Shown: one piece after another, positions 16,252 through 25,125 of the stretch
Layout: each line of letters starts with the position of its first letter
Position numbering within the stretch: the first letter of the stretch is position 1
DNA from: Streptomyces sp. Ru62
GTDB taxonomy: Bacteria > Actinomycetota > Actinomycetes > Streptomycetales > Streptomycetaceae
Direction: 5' to 3'
Assembly: GCF_002920615.1 (NCBI RefSeq)
Contig: NZ_PQSU01000006.1
Coordinates: 186,001-250,000 of the forward strand
DNA: 64,000 bases
The notes under the pieces: model-generated
The model's database searches: none
The model's input: only the letters and a program-made list of their open reading frames with translations
What the model was told of the DNA's origin: nothing
Made by a program: the position numbers and the translations under genes

Positions 16252-17862
16252 TCAGGGCGTGGACAGTTCGAACCGCGTGACACGGACCGCGCCGCCGAGT
16301 GCCTGCGTGGCGTGGTTGAAGAGGGCGAATCGGTAGCCCATGAAGAACCGCCAGTCGTTGCCCATGGAGAAGGCGGGTCCGAGGCGCGTGAAGGTGGTGC
16401 CGTCGGTGCTGTAGGAGAAAGTGCCGGGGCGTGGTGCGCCGGGGCGGACGTCCGCGGTCGCGCGCAGCCAGACGGGGCCACCGGGGACGGGCGCGCTCGC
16501 GACCTCGTAGCCGGTGCCGGTCGTGTTCCAGGTGGTGTCCATGGTCAGCCCGGTGACCATCACCACCCGTGTCACGCCGCCGTCGCGTGTGACACCGATC
16601 CACGCGGAGGAGTCCCGCAGCAGTGCGAGTCCGGCCCGGTCGCCGTCCCGCATGGCGGAGTGGTCGAGCTGGACGGTGGCCGTGGAGGTGGGGCCCTGGA
16701 TGCGGCGCGTGAGGGTGTTGCGGGCCCAGTACAGGTCGTTGGTGACGGTGGCGGTCCGCAGGGTCAGCCCGTTGCCGACCGACCACTTGGAGTTGTCCGG
16801 GTTGTGGTTCCACTCCCAGTTCGGCTTGAGGGTCGTACCGTCGAAGGTGTCGACGCCGGTCATGGGGGTGACCTGACGGGGCGGAGGGGGCACGGCGGGG
16901 CTGGGATACGAGGTGCCCCACGCGCCGTCGACGAGTTGTACGACCGGCCAGCCGTCCGAGGTCCAGGTGACCGGGGCCAGCGCGGGCACCCGGCCGCCGG
17001 GATAGGCGTCCACGAAGGCCAGGTAGTACCAGGCGCCGCTCTGCGTCTGCACCAGCCCGCCCTGGTGCGGGACGCCGCCGCCGGGGATCGGCCCGCGCAG
17101 GTCGAGGAGGACCTGGCGCATCGTGTAGGGGCCGAAGGGGCCGCTGGACGACTTCAGGACGTACTGGCCGTTCGCGGGGCGGGTCAGGAAGATGTAGTAC
17201 TGCCCGTTGATCTTGTAGAAGCGCGAGCCTTCGAGGGTGCCGACGCTGGACGGCGTCGTGAACACCTGCTGTGTGCGGACCTGGTTGCGGCCGTCGGGCG
17301 AGAGCTGGGCCACGCTGATGGTGGTGTTCCCGTACGCCACGTACAGGGAGTCGTCCGTGTCGACGAGCAGCCCCGCGTCGTAGTAGGGCGTGCCGATCGT
17401 CGTCAGCCGGTTCCACGGCCCCTCGACGGCGGTGGCGGTGTAGACGTACGTCCGGGTGAAGTCGATCTGGCCGAGCCAGTAGAAGGTCCTGTTGCCCGGC
17501 CGGTAGGCCAGTGACGACGCCCAGATCCCTCTGACGTAGCCGCGGGAGCCGTTCAGGTCGTACTTGGCGCCGAAGTCGAGCACGGGCACCGAGTGGCCGG
17601 CGATCTCCCAGTGCACCAGGTCGTACGAGCGCAGGACGGGCGCGCCCGGCGAGTAGTGCATCGTCGAGGCGGAGGCGTAGTACGTGTCGCCGACACGGAT
17701 GACGTCGATGTCCGCGAAGTCCTGCCAGATCACCGGGTTCGTGTACGTGGAGGCGGCCGCGTGGGCGGCCCTGTGGGGCAGCAGGGCGCCGACGGCCATG
17801 CCGGTGGCGGCCGTCAGCGCGCGCCGACGGGAAAGGTGTTGTTGCGTCCATGACATATGCAT
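16252..17862 (-). CDS. Tat-exported GH43 glycosidase (xylosidase/arabinofuranosidase family)
   Basis: The 536-residue precursor has a twin-arginine leader (SRRRALTAATGMAVGALLP). A five-bladed GH43 domain starts at YTNPVIWQDFADIDVIRVG. Candidate catalytic acids are Asp in FADIDV, Asp in YYDAGLLVDTDD and Glu in TLEGSRFYKI. The C-terminal 200 residues (from VDTFDGTTLKPNW) form a second beta-sandwich with the GH43 accessory/DUF1349 pattern. It probably removes xylose or arabinose from hemicellulose side chains. ATG 17862 sits about 10 nt after GAGGAGA; ATG 17856 is equally possible, and upstream in-frame codons lack a leader. It is convergent with the CebR-like gene. Confidence 0.9.
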   Translation of the reverse strand: MHMSWTQQHLSRRRALTAATGMAVGALLPHRAAHAAASTYTNPVIWQDFADIDVIRVGDTYYASASTMHYSPGAPVLRSYDLVHWEIAGHSVPVLDFGAKYDLNGSRGYVRGIWASSLAYRPGNRTFYWLGQIDFTRTYVYTATAVEGPWNRLTTIGTPYYDAGLLVDTDDSLYVAYGNTTISVAQLSPDGRNQVRTQQVFTTPSSVGTLEGSRFYKINGQYYIFLTRPANGQYVLKSSSGPFGPYTMRQVLLDLRGPIPGGGVPHQGGLVQTQSGAWYYLAFVDAYPGGRVPALAPVTWTSDGWPVVQLVDGAWGTSYPSPAVPPPPRQVTPMTGVDTFDGTTLKPNWEWNHNPDNSKWSVGNGLTLRTATVTNDLYWARNTLTRRIQGPTSTATVQLDHSAMRDGDRAGLALLRDSSAWIGVTRDGGVTRVVMVTGLTMDTTWNTTGTGYEVASAPVPGGPVWLRATADVRPGAPRPGTFSYSTDGTTFTRLGPAFSMGNDWRFFMGYRFALFNHATQALGGAVRVTRFELSTP

Positions 17863-17917
17863 GTACGGCGTTCTCCTCGGCTTCACGGGGGGCGGAGCGG
17901 CTCCAGTGCGTTCGATA

Positions 17918-18000
17918 TACCGAATAAGGGTCGATTTCCCGAGCATCCTGGATGATAGGAGAGCGAATACACTCGTCAATACCTCCCGCAGGATTCGGTA
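17918..18000. promoter_or_regulatory. Separated inverted repeat upstream of GH43
   Basis: TACCGAAT (17918-17925) and ATTCGGTA (17993-18000) are perfect 8-bp inverted arms about 70 bp apart in a relatively AT-rich stretch 55-140 bp upstream of GH43. They may be paired operator half-sites for an unidentified regulator. Confidence 0.4.
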
Positions 18001-18233
18001 AGGCTGACGAAACCTTCGACACCGACCCATCGCGAACTGCCGCCAGTCACTTCACCGTTGACCCAGGCAAGTACCCCCTTCCGGGTCCGTCGTCCTCGAA
18101 CGCGGCTGGTTCGTTCGAACGGTGTTGACATGTCCAGGCTCCTCTCTAATATCCGTGGAACCCCAAGTTTCCGAATGATGCTCGAAATTTCGAACCTTCC
18201 TGTCCCTTCCTCGCCGTGCCGAAGGAGCCCCCC

Positions 18234-19880
18234 GTGCTCAGACGATCAGGCGGACGCCTGCTCCGCCTCCTGGCGGCCGCCGCGCTGACCATCACCGCGA
18301 CCGTGACGGCCTCCGCCCACTCCACCGCCTCGGCCGCGCCGGGCAGCCCCGCGCTCACGCCACCGCTGGGGTGGAACAGCTGGAACAGCTTCGGATGCGG
18401 AATCACCGAGGCACAGGTGCGCCAGGCCGCCGACGCGATGGTGTCCTCGGGCATGCGGGACGCCGGCTACCGGTACGTCGTGGTCGACGACTGCTGGTTC
18501 GACCCGCAGCGTGACGCGGCAGGCAACCTGCGGGCCGATCCCGCGAAGTTCCCGAGCGGGATGAAGGCACTCGGGGACTACATCCACGGCAAGGGCCTGA
18601 AGTTCGGGATCTACCAGGTGCCGGGCGAACGCACCTGCGCGCAGACCAGCGGCGCCTACCCTGGCTCGACCGGCAGCAGGGGGCACGAGGCCCAGGACGC
18701 CGCCGCGTTCGCCTCCTGGGGCGTCGACTACCTCAAGTACGACTGGTGTTCCTCCAGCGGCACGCGCGACGAGCAGGTCGCGCGGTTCACGCTGATGCGT
18801 GACGCCCTGCGCGCCACCGGCCGGCCGATCGTCTACTCCATCAACCCCAACAGCTTCCACGCCATCACCGGCTCGACCTACAACTGGGGCGAGGTCGCCG
18901 ACCTGTGGCGGACGACCGAGGACCTGCTCGACATCTGGCAGAACGGCAACACCAACAGCTACCCGATGGGTGTCGGGAACGTCCTGGACGTCACCGCGCC
19001 GCTGGCTGCGCAGTCGGGTCCGGGACACTGGAACGACCCGGACATGCTGGTCGTCGGCCGTCCGGGCCTGACCCTGGCCGAGTCCCGCTCCCACTTCGCC
19101 CTCTGGGCACTGCTGAGCGCCCCGCTCATGGCCGGAAACGACATCCGCACCATGTCCGCCGACGTGAGCGCGATCCTGCGCAACCCGCGTCTGCTGGCGG
19201 TGAACCAGGATCCGCTGGGCGCGGGCGGGCGCAGGGTACGCGACGACGGCGCCACCGAGGTGTTCGTCAAACCCCTGTCGGACGGCTCGGTCGCCGTGGG
19301 CCTGTTCAACCGGGGAGGCGGCACCGCGACGGTCACCGCGACCGCCGCGCAAGTCGGCCTTTCCGGAGGCCCGTTCACCCTCACCGACCTGTGGACCGGC
19401 GGCACGTCGAGCACGTCCGGGCAGATCTCGGCGAGCGTCCCCGCCCACGGCGTGGCCGTGTTCCGGGTGACCGGGGGCAGCCCCCTGGCCGCCACCACCT
19501 CACGTCTGCGGGGCAGCGCGTCCGGCCGCTGCGCGGACGTGGACAACTCCTCCACCACCGCCGGTGCCACGGTACTGCTCTGGGACTGCCACACGGCCGC
19601 CAACCAGCTGTGGACCGCATGGACCGGCGGGGAGATCCGCGTCTACGGCGACAAGTGCCTGGACGCCTACGACCAGGGCACCGCCAACGGTACCCGCGTC
19701 ATCACCTGGCCCTGCAACGGCCAGAACAACCAGAAGTGGACCCTCGGTCAGGACGGGTCGATCCGCAATGTCCACGCGGGTCTGTGCCTCGACGCCGACG
19801 GGGCCGGCACCGCCGACGGAACACCGCTGGTCCTGTGGACCTGCAACGGTCAGGCCGGCCAGAAGTGGACCCGCGCCTGA
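18234..19880 (+). CDS. Secreted GH27 alpha-galactosidase with C-terminal ricin-type CBM13
   Basis: The 548-residue precursor starts at GTG 18234, seven bases after AAGGAG; this is preferred over GTG 18216. A signal peptide (RLLRLLAAAALTITATVTASA) is followed by the GH27 barrel: LTPPLGWNSWNSFGC, VVDDCWFD, FGIYQVPGERTC, YLKYDWCSS (nucleophile Asp170), LWRTTEDL (acid/base Asp230), HWNDPDMLVVG. A C-terminal beta domain follows, then a CBM13 trefoil (about 430-548) with repeated QLW/QKW motifs. It cleaves terminal alpha-galactose from galactomannan or raffinose-type sugars. It is divergent from GH43 and completes the polysaccharide island. Confidence 0.95.
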   Translation: MLRRSGGRLLRLLAAAALTITATVTASAHSTASAAPGSPALTPPLGWNSWNSFGCGITEAQVRQAADAMVSSGMRDAGYRYVVVDDCWFDPQRDAAGNLRADPAKFPSGMKALGDYIHGKGLKFGIYQVPGERTCAQTSGAYPGSTGSRGHEAQDAAAFASWGVDYLKYDWCSSSGTRDEQVARFTLMRDALRATGRPIVYSINPNSFHAITGSTYNWGEVADLWRTTEDLLDIWQNGNTNSYPMGVGNVLDVTAPLAAQSGPGHWNDPDMLVVGRPGLTLAESRSHFALWALLSAPLMAGNDIRTMSADVSAILRNPRLLAVNQDPLGAGGRRVRDDGATEVFVKPLSDGSVAVGLFNRGGGTATVTATAAQVGLSGGPFTLTDLWTGGTSSTSGQISASVPAHGVAVFRVTGGSPLAATTSRLRGSASGRCADVDNSSTTAGATVLLWDCHTAANQLWTAWTGGEIRVYGDKCLDAYDQGTANGTRVITWPCNGQNNQKWTLGQDGSIRNVHAGLCLDADGAGTADGTPLVLWTCNGQAGQKWTRA

Positions 19881-19945
19881 ACAACCGCCGCCCACCGGCC
19901 GACCGGATCCAGGCCACGGCCGTACGTCGTCGAAGCCGGCCACAG

Positions 19946-20115
19946 TCGTACGGATGCGACCGCACCGAGGCCGTAGGGCATGCGCGGACCAGGCTCGCGC
20001 GCGGCCCGGTGCACGCCCACCGCCCGCATGGTCGTACGAGATGCGACCACGGAGGCCGTAGGGGATGCGGGACCGGGCTCGTGCGCGGGACTGGTGCACG
20101 CCCACCACCCGCATG
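19946..20115. repeat. Two imperfect direct repeats of about 85 bp
   Basis: Unit 1 (19946-20030) and unit 2 (20032-20115) both run from TCGTACG to ACC(G/A)CCCGCATG and share most bases, with small indels. They are adjacent, separated by one base. On the minus strand each begins with an ATG and reads MR(A/V)VGVH, but no coherent gene follows. The rest of 19881-20396 holds no gene I can support. Confidence 0.7.
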
Positions 20116-20396
20116 TCACCGGCGGTGGGACGATCGGGGCGGGACAGGGATTCCCGTGCGGCCGCCGCCGCGGCCGCGTACCGCTGCTCGCGTGTGAGCT
20201 GGGTCGTCCGCACCGGGCCGGTCTCCCTCGGCAGGCCGGCATCAGCGAGGGCCGGCGGGTAACCGGACGGCCGGGTGCGGCAGAAGCCGTGGTCCAGGCC
20301 GGCTGGTCGCGGCGATGCGTGCACACGCATGGCGCACCCGGCGCGCCAACCGACCTCAGTGAATGCAGGAGCCCCACCCCGGGCCGAGCGGTCGCG

Positions 20397-20429
20397 GCGG
20401 CGCCCGGCCGCCGGTAGGCCGGGCGCCGC
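20397..20429 (-). terminator. Perfect 13-bp hairpin
   Basis: GCGGCGCCCGGCC and GGCCGGGCGCCGC pair around a 7-nt loop, just downstream of a minus-strand stop at 20441. This is the position expected for the terminator of the gene remnant there. Confidence 0.7.
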
Positions 20430-20440
20430 GACCGCGCGCG

Positions 20441-20566
20441 TCAGGCCGGCGAGGTGACCGCTCGGCCGAAGTGCCGGGCGAAGAACCGGACCGCGCTGTC
20501 GGCCTCGAACCTGGGGAGCTCCTTGTGCTTGCCCGAGTTCACGTGCAACGGCTTCTCTGCTCCGGG
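20441..20566 (-). pseudogene. C-terminal remnant of an unidentified gene
   Basis: A 41-codon minus-strand open stretch with strongly Streptomyces-like codon use ends in HVNSGKHKELPRFEADSAVR plus FFARHFGRAV and a stop, followed by a strong hairpin. It has no start or upstream domain because an in-frame stop lies at 20567. The pattern (His-containing loop then amphipathic FF-x-RHF helix) resembles the C terminus of alpha/beta-hydrolase or esterase proteins, but I cannot name the family. It looks like the tail of a gene whose front was deleted. Confidence 0.45.
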
Positions 20567-20754
20567 TCACTCACTCTGCCTGTGCTCGGGTCACCGCGTC
20601 CTCACGCGTGGCGATGCGCGCCCGACGAAGCGCACCTGGCAATGTGCGCTTGGCGATGTACTCGGCGATGTGCGCCTGTCGTTCTGATGGTCAGCAGGTG
20701 GCATTCAGTCGAAGTACACGCCGTTTCAACGTCGTTTCACCAGAGTTCCGCCTC

Positions 20755-22725
20755 GTGCCTACTTCACACTCACGCGTCGGCGTCGCCTCGGTATGTGCCG
20801 CGGCCTTGACGTTCACAGGACTGGTTGCCACCGGGCTGCTCGCCGCTCAGCCCGCGGCTGCCGCTGACCCGGCCGGCTACCAGAACGTTCGCATCAACGA
20901 GGTGACCTCCTCCAACAACGACACCGTGGAGCTGTACAACTCCGGCTCCACCGCGGTGAGCCTCAGCGGCTGGAAGATGTCCGACGACAGCTTCTCGCCG
21001 CAGTCGTTCACCCCGTCCGCCACCACGATCACTGCCGGCGGGTTCGTCACCTTCAACTCGCCCAAGGGGCTGGGTGACTCGGACAAGTTGGTGATCTACA
21101 CGGCCGGCGGCGCTGTGGTCGACCGCGTCGAGTGGGCCACCGACAAGGCGAAACCGGCGATGGCACGCTGCGGGGGCGACGGCACCGGCGCGTGGGTGAC
21201 CGCGACTGCCGCGACCACGTTCGGCGCCGCGAACGCCTCGGGCTGCCCGTCGTCCATCCCGTCGGTGAGCCAGGTGCGGATCAACGAAGTCACCTCCGAC
21301 GGCTCGGACACGGTGGAGCTGTACAACGGCGGAACGAGCGCGGTCAGCATCGGGTCGTGGAAGTACGTCGACAACGACACCAGTCACTCCCCGGTCTCGG
21401 TCTCGTCCTCCTCTCCGAGCGCGTCGAGCATCCCTGCGCGCGGCTACATCACGTTCAACTCCGGCCTCGGTCTGGGCGACAACGACTCGCTCTTCCTCCT
21501 CGACGGCAACGGGACCACCGTCGACTCGGTGACCTGGGCCACCGACGGCGCCAAGCCGTCCGATGAGCGCTGCACGAACGGCACCGGCTGGTTCCGGACC
21601 TCCACGACCGCGACGCTCGGCAGCGCCAACTCCTGCACCGGCGGTGGCAGTGGCGGCGGCCAGACCGGCCATCTGCTGGGCGGCGGGGGCTCGCTGACCA
21701 GCGGCTGCACCCCTGAGGCGCCCTCCGGCACGAGCTCGACTCCGCCGGGCACGCCGGCGTGGCCGGGCGGCCTGGACGTCACGATCACGGACAACGTCTG
21801 CGCGTTCACCACGTCCACCGGCCCGGAGGGCCGCGACGTGAGCGGGCTGGCGTTCGATCCGGCGAACCCGTCGGTGCTGTGGGCCGCGAAGAACAAGAAC
21901 TGGCTGTACAAGCTCGTCAAGAGCAACGGCAAGTGGGTCCCGGACCCGTCGTGGAGCGCGACCGGCAAGCAGATCCGTTTCGCGGGTGGCTCGGGCCAGC
22001 CGGACTCCGAGGGAGTCACGGTCGGCGGCAACGGCCACATCTACGTGACGTCCGAGCGTGACAACGCCGACAACACGGTTCCCAAGGACACGGTCATGGA
22101 GTTCGACCCGGCCGCGACCGGATCGACGCTGACGCCGGTCCACCAGTGGGACATGACGTCGCAGTTCCCCCAGCTCGACACGGGCAGCAAGGACGACGCC
22201 AACCTGGGCTTCGAGGGCGTCGGCTACGTGCCCGACAGCTGGCTGACCGCGAACGGCTGGGTCGACCCGCTCACCGGGGCCGCGTACAACCCGGCGAACT
22301 ACCCGCTGCACGGGTCGGGCCTGTACTTCGCGGGCCTGGAGTGGGACGGCACGTTGCACGTCTACGGTCTGAACTCCGACGGCACGTTCACCACGTTCGG
22401 CACCGTCTCGACCGGCAAGGCCTCCGTGATAGACGTGATGTTCGACGCCGGAACCCAGCGCATCGTCGCGACCTGCGACAACACCTGCGGCGAGACGCAC
22501 ACCTTCATGAAGGTCAACGCGTCCGGCACGATCGTGCCGGATGTGACCTACACGAACCCGGCCGTGATGCCGGTCGACAATCTGGAGGGCTTCGCCATCG
22601 CGCCCGCGTCGACCTGCGTCAACGGGTTCCGCGAGGCGGTCTGGAGCGATGACGGCGTCTACGGCTTCGGCTCCGGAAGCTCCTCCTACGGACACGCCCT
22701 CTACAGCGGCACTTTTCCCTGCTGA
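20755..22725 (+). CDS. Secreted protein with two lamin-tail domains and a beta-propeller-like C-terminal half
   Basis: The 656-residue precursor starts at GTG 20755, directly before a signal peptide (VASVCAAALTFTGLVATGLLAAQPAAAA). Two lamin-tail repeats follow: VRINEVTSSNNDTVELYNSG (about 43-62) and VRINEVTSDGSDTVELYNGG (about 179-198). Each ends with a DxVxWATDxAKP motif. A Gly/Ser linker near 295-310 leads to a 340-residue half with WAAKNKNWLYKL, PDSEGVTVGGNGHIYVTSERD and NLEGFAIAP, typical of an esterase-like or SdiA-regulated beta-propeller. Lamin-tail domains often accompany extracellular nucleases or phosphoesterases, but no such catalytic motif is seen. Function unknown. Confidence 0.8.
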   Translation: MPTSHSRVGVASVCAAALTFTGLVATGLLAAQPAAAADPAGYQNVRINEVTSSNNDTVELYNSGSTAVSLSGWKMSDDSFSPQSFTPSATTITAGGFVTFNSPKGLGDSDKLVIYTAGGAVVDRVEWATDKAKPAMARCGGDGTGAWVTATAATTFGAANASGCPSSIPSVSQVRINEVTSDGSDTVELYNGGTSAVSIGSWKYVDNDTSHSPVSVSSSSPSASSIPARGYITFNSGLGLGDNDSLFLLDGNGTTVDSVTWATDGAKPSDERCTNGTGWFRTSTTATLGSANSCTGGGSGGGQTGHLLGGGGSLTSGCTPEAPSGTSSTPPGTPAWPGGLDVTITDNVCAFTTSTGPEGRDVSGLAFDPANPSVLWAAKNKNWLYKLVKSNGKWVPDPSWSATGKQIRFAGGSGQPDSEGVTVGGNGHIYVTSERDNADNTVPKDTVMEFDPAATGSTLTPVHQWDMTSQFPQLDTGSKDDANLGFEGVGYVPDSWLTANGWVDPLTGAAYNPANYPLHGSGLYFAGLEWDGTLHVYGLNSDGTFTTFGTVSTGKASVIDVMFDAGTQRIVATCDNTCGETHTFMKVNASGTIVPDVTYTNPAVMPVDNLEGFAIAPASTCVNGFREAVWSDDGVYGFGSGSSSYGHALYSGTFPC

Positions 22726-23061
22726 TCCCCCCTGACCGCAGGAGACGGCTCACGCACCGCCTCCGGGCGATGCCGGGCTACCGGGAGCTTCGTCGTACTC
22801 GTCATCCGGGAACCAGCCCGGCGGGCGGGGTCGTCGAGAGGTTGTCGTCGAAAGAAACCCGCCGCGAGCTCTCCGCCACCGGCCGGGACGCGGCCCGCCG
22901 CTGTCACGGCGGCCGCGCGTTCTTGCCGGGACGATCCGGACTGCTCGGCCTCGTCCAGCTCCTCGGAAAACCGACGTCCCAGGGCCCGTTTCACCTAATT
23001 ATGTGATCATGATATACCTTCACATCTTCTTCACTGTACGTTTCCTAGGCTGGGACTCCTT
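22726..23061. promoter_or_regulatory. Intergenic region with AT-rich promoter stretch before the kinase
   Basis: No gene is supported. The last 80 bases are unusually AT-rich (around 22990-23050, including TTATGTGATCATGATATACC), the likely promoter region for the kinase gene. TGATCA inside it is a small palindrome. Confidence 0.45.
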
Positions 23062-25125
23062 GTGAGCGCTGCTGGTTCCGGCGGGCGGGTGCAACCCGCC
23101 CGTCCAGGTGATCCTTCCCGTGTCGGCCCGTACCGGATCATCGGCCGCCTCGGCTCCGGCGGCATGGGGACCGTCCACGCCGGTCTCACCGCCGACGGGC
23201 TCAGGGTCGCTGTCAAAGTGATCCACCCTGCACAGGCCGAAGACCCGGAGTTCCGGGCCCGGTTCCGCCGCGAGGTACAGCTGTCCGCGCGCGTGCAGGG
23301 GCCGTGCCTCGTGCCGCTGCTCGCCGCCGACCCCGAGGCCGACGCGCCCTGGCTGGCGACCGCCTACGCTCCGGGCCCCACCCTCAACCAGTACCTGGCC
23401 GACCACGGCCCCCTGACCGGCGGCACCTTGTACGCCTTCGCGACGGGTACGGCCCAAGCACTGGCGGCCGTCCACGACGCCGGCGTCGTCCACCGGGACG
23501 TGAAGCCGCAGAACGTCATCCTCACTCCGGCCGGGCCTCGCGTCCTCGACTTCGGCATCGCCCGCGCCGCCGACGGCACGAGCGTGACCCGGACGGGCGT
23601 CATGACCGGCACCCCCGGCTGGATCAGCCCCGAGTACTACCGCACCAGCACCGCCGGGCCGGAGGGCGACATGTTCGCCTGGGGCGCGCTCGTCGCCTAC
23701 GCCGCCACCGGCCGGCTCCCGTTCGGTACCGGCGCGCCGGACGTCGTCGCGTTCCGTGTGATGTCCGGGGACCCCGACCTGGACGGTGTGTCCGAGGACC
23801 TCCGCGACATCGTGGAGAGCGCCCTCGCGAAGGAACCCGCCGACCGGATATCCGCCGCCTCGGCCTCCCAGGAGTGCTCGCGGCTTCTCGCCTCCCAGGC
23901 CACCCAGGTCCTCGCGGGCAGCGACGGACCGGCACCCACGCGGGTCGGTGAACTGGTCACGGCCGTGTGGGAGATGCCCGCCGTGGACGACCCCACCTGG
24001 CACGCACCCTCCCCGCCCTCCCGCAGACGGGCCGTCACGACCGTGCTGGTGGCCGCCGCCGTGATCGGCGCTCTCGCCGGGGGCGCCTTGGCCATCCCGG
24101 CCGCCTTCCCGGACGGCGAAGACAGAGGCGGCGCACGCGGTGCCGACGCGGGCCGGCCGACCGCGTCCCCGGCCCGGCACACCGACGGCGCCACCGGGCC
24201 CGCCGGAACCCCTGGCCCCGCCGCGGCGACACGGACCGCTGCCGATCCGCGCGGGCTGCGCGTACCGACCGATCCGCTGGCGGGCGTGGCCCACCCGGCC
24301 TTCACACGGGCCGGTGACGAGGCCCAGCCGTCGGACGACGAGTGGAGGGCGAGCACCACCGCGAGCACTCAGGAGGAGAAGGACACCGCCCGGGCGATCG
24401 AGGACGATGTGAAGTCCATGCTCGCCACCAAGGGCCTGAACCACCTCCCCGCCACGGTCACGTTCAACCGGCGTGCGCAGACCGTGATGGTGACCGGCGG
24501 GCCGGTCTCCCAACTGCCCGAGGACGACCAGGAGGTGTTCCGCAGGGCAGGAGAGACGGCATCCTGCACCACTCTCGCGCGCCGCCTCCAGGGCACCCCC
24601 ACCACCTGGCCCTACGGCCGTTACTCCGTCTTCTGGAAGAACTCCGACGACGACACCGAGGCGGACGTCCTCGGCTTCGGCCAGGCCACCGACGGGTGCT
24701 ACAACGAGGTAGCCGGGCAGTGGCAGGGGGACGAGTCCGGTATGGCGACCGCGCAGATACCCAGTGCCGACAAGGACGAGATCCGGGTCGCCGACGCCAC
24801 CGACAAGGCCATCACCGCCGCGTGGAGGACCCGGGTCGCCGAGGGCAACGGCGTGGACCCCTCCGCCGCGGACGACGACATCAGCCTCGGGTTCGACCCG
24901 GCCGAGAAGGCCGCGTACGTGTGGATCCAGGACACCTATGGAGCGCTGATCGGACGCGCCCAGAGAGACAACTTCCAGGACGTCGTCCGAAGGACCGCCT
25001 GCGGGAAGCTGAGGGACGAGTACAGCAGGAACCGATCCTGGCGGTACATCCGCTGGTCCGTGGCCGTCTACAGCGGCAACATGGCGACCCCCGAGTTCAT
25101 CGGCTCGGGTGACTGCCTCTCCTGA
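23062..25125 (+). CDS. Membrane Ser/Thr protein kinase with unrecognised external domain
   Basis: The 687-residue protein has a kinase domain at about 24-280: glycine loop GSGGMG (31-36), Lys52 in VAVKV, catalytic HRDVKPQN (144-151), DFG (163-165) and ISPEYY in place of the APE motif. A Pro/Ala linker precedes one membrane segment (about 324-348), then a roughly 340-residue outer region. That region lacks PASTA repeats; it has paired cysteines and repeated elements (TATFNRRAQTV-like, D/E-rich turns). It starts at GTG 23062. It probably senses an external signal and phosphorylates cytoplasmic targets, which are unknown. Confidence 0.9.
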   Translation: MSAAGSGGRVQPARPGDPSRVGPYRIIGRLGSGGMGTVHAGLTADGLRVAVKVIHPAQAEDPEFRARFRREVQLSARVQGPCLVPLLAADPEADAPWLATAYAPGPTLNQYLADHGPLTGGTLYAFATGTAQALAAVHDAGVVHRDVKPQNVILTPAGPRVLDFGIARAADGTSVTRTGVMTGTPGWISPEYYRTSTAGPEGDMFAWGALVAYAATGRLPFGTGAPDVVAFRVMSGDPDLDGVSEDLRDIVESALAKEPADRISAASASQECSRLLASQATQVLAGSDGPAPTRVGELVTAVWEMPAVDDPTWHAPSPPSRRRAVTTVLVAAAVIGALAGGALAIPAAFPDGEDRGGARGADAGRPTASPARHTDGATGPAGTPGPAAATRTAADPRGLRVPTDPLAGVAHPAFTRAGDEAQPSDDEWRASTTASTQEEKDTARAIEDDVKSMLATKGLNHLPATVTFNRRAQTVMVTGGPVSQLPEDDQEVFRRAGETASCTTLARRLQGTPTTWPYGRYSVFWKNSDDDTEADVLGFGQATDGCYNEVAGQWQGDESGMATAQIPSADKDEIRVADATDKAITAAWRTRVAEGNGVDPSAADDDISLGFDPAEKAAYVWIQDTYGALIGRAQRDNFQDVVRRTACGKLRDEYSRNRSWRYIRWSVAVYSGNMATPEFIGSGDCLS

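Noticed and set aside
14606..18022. 1138-codon minus-strand open frame
   Set aside because: It covers GH6, LacI and GH43 in the wrong frame. Its translation is Arg/Pro/His-rich, with no domain, while the other frames hold clear enzymes.
22770..23006. 78-codon ORF before the kinase
   Set aside because: No ribosome site and no family resemblance. The end runs into the AT-rich promoter stretch.
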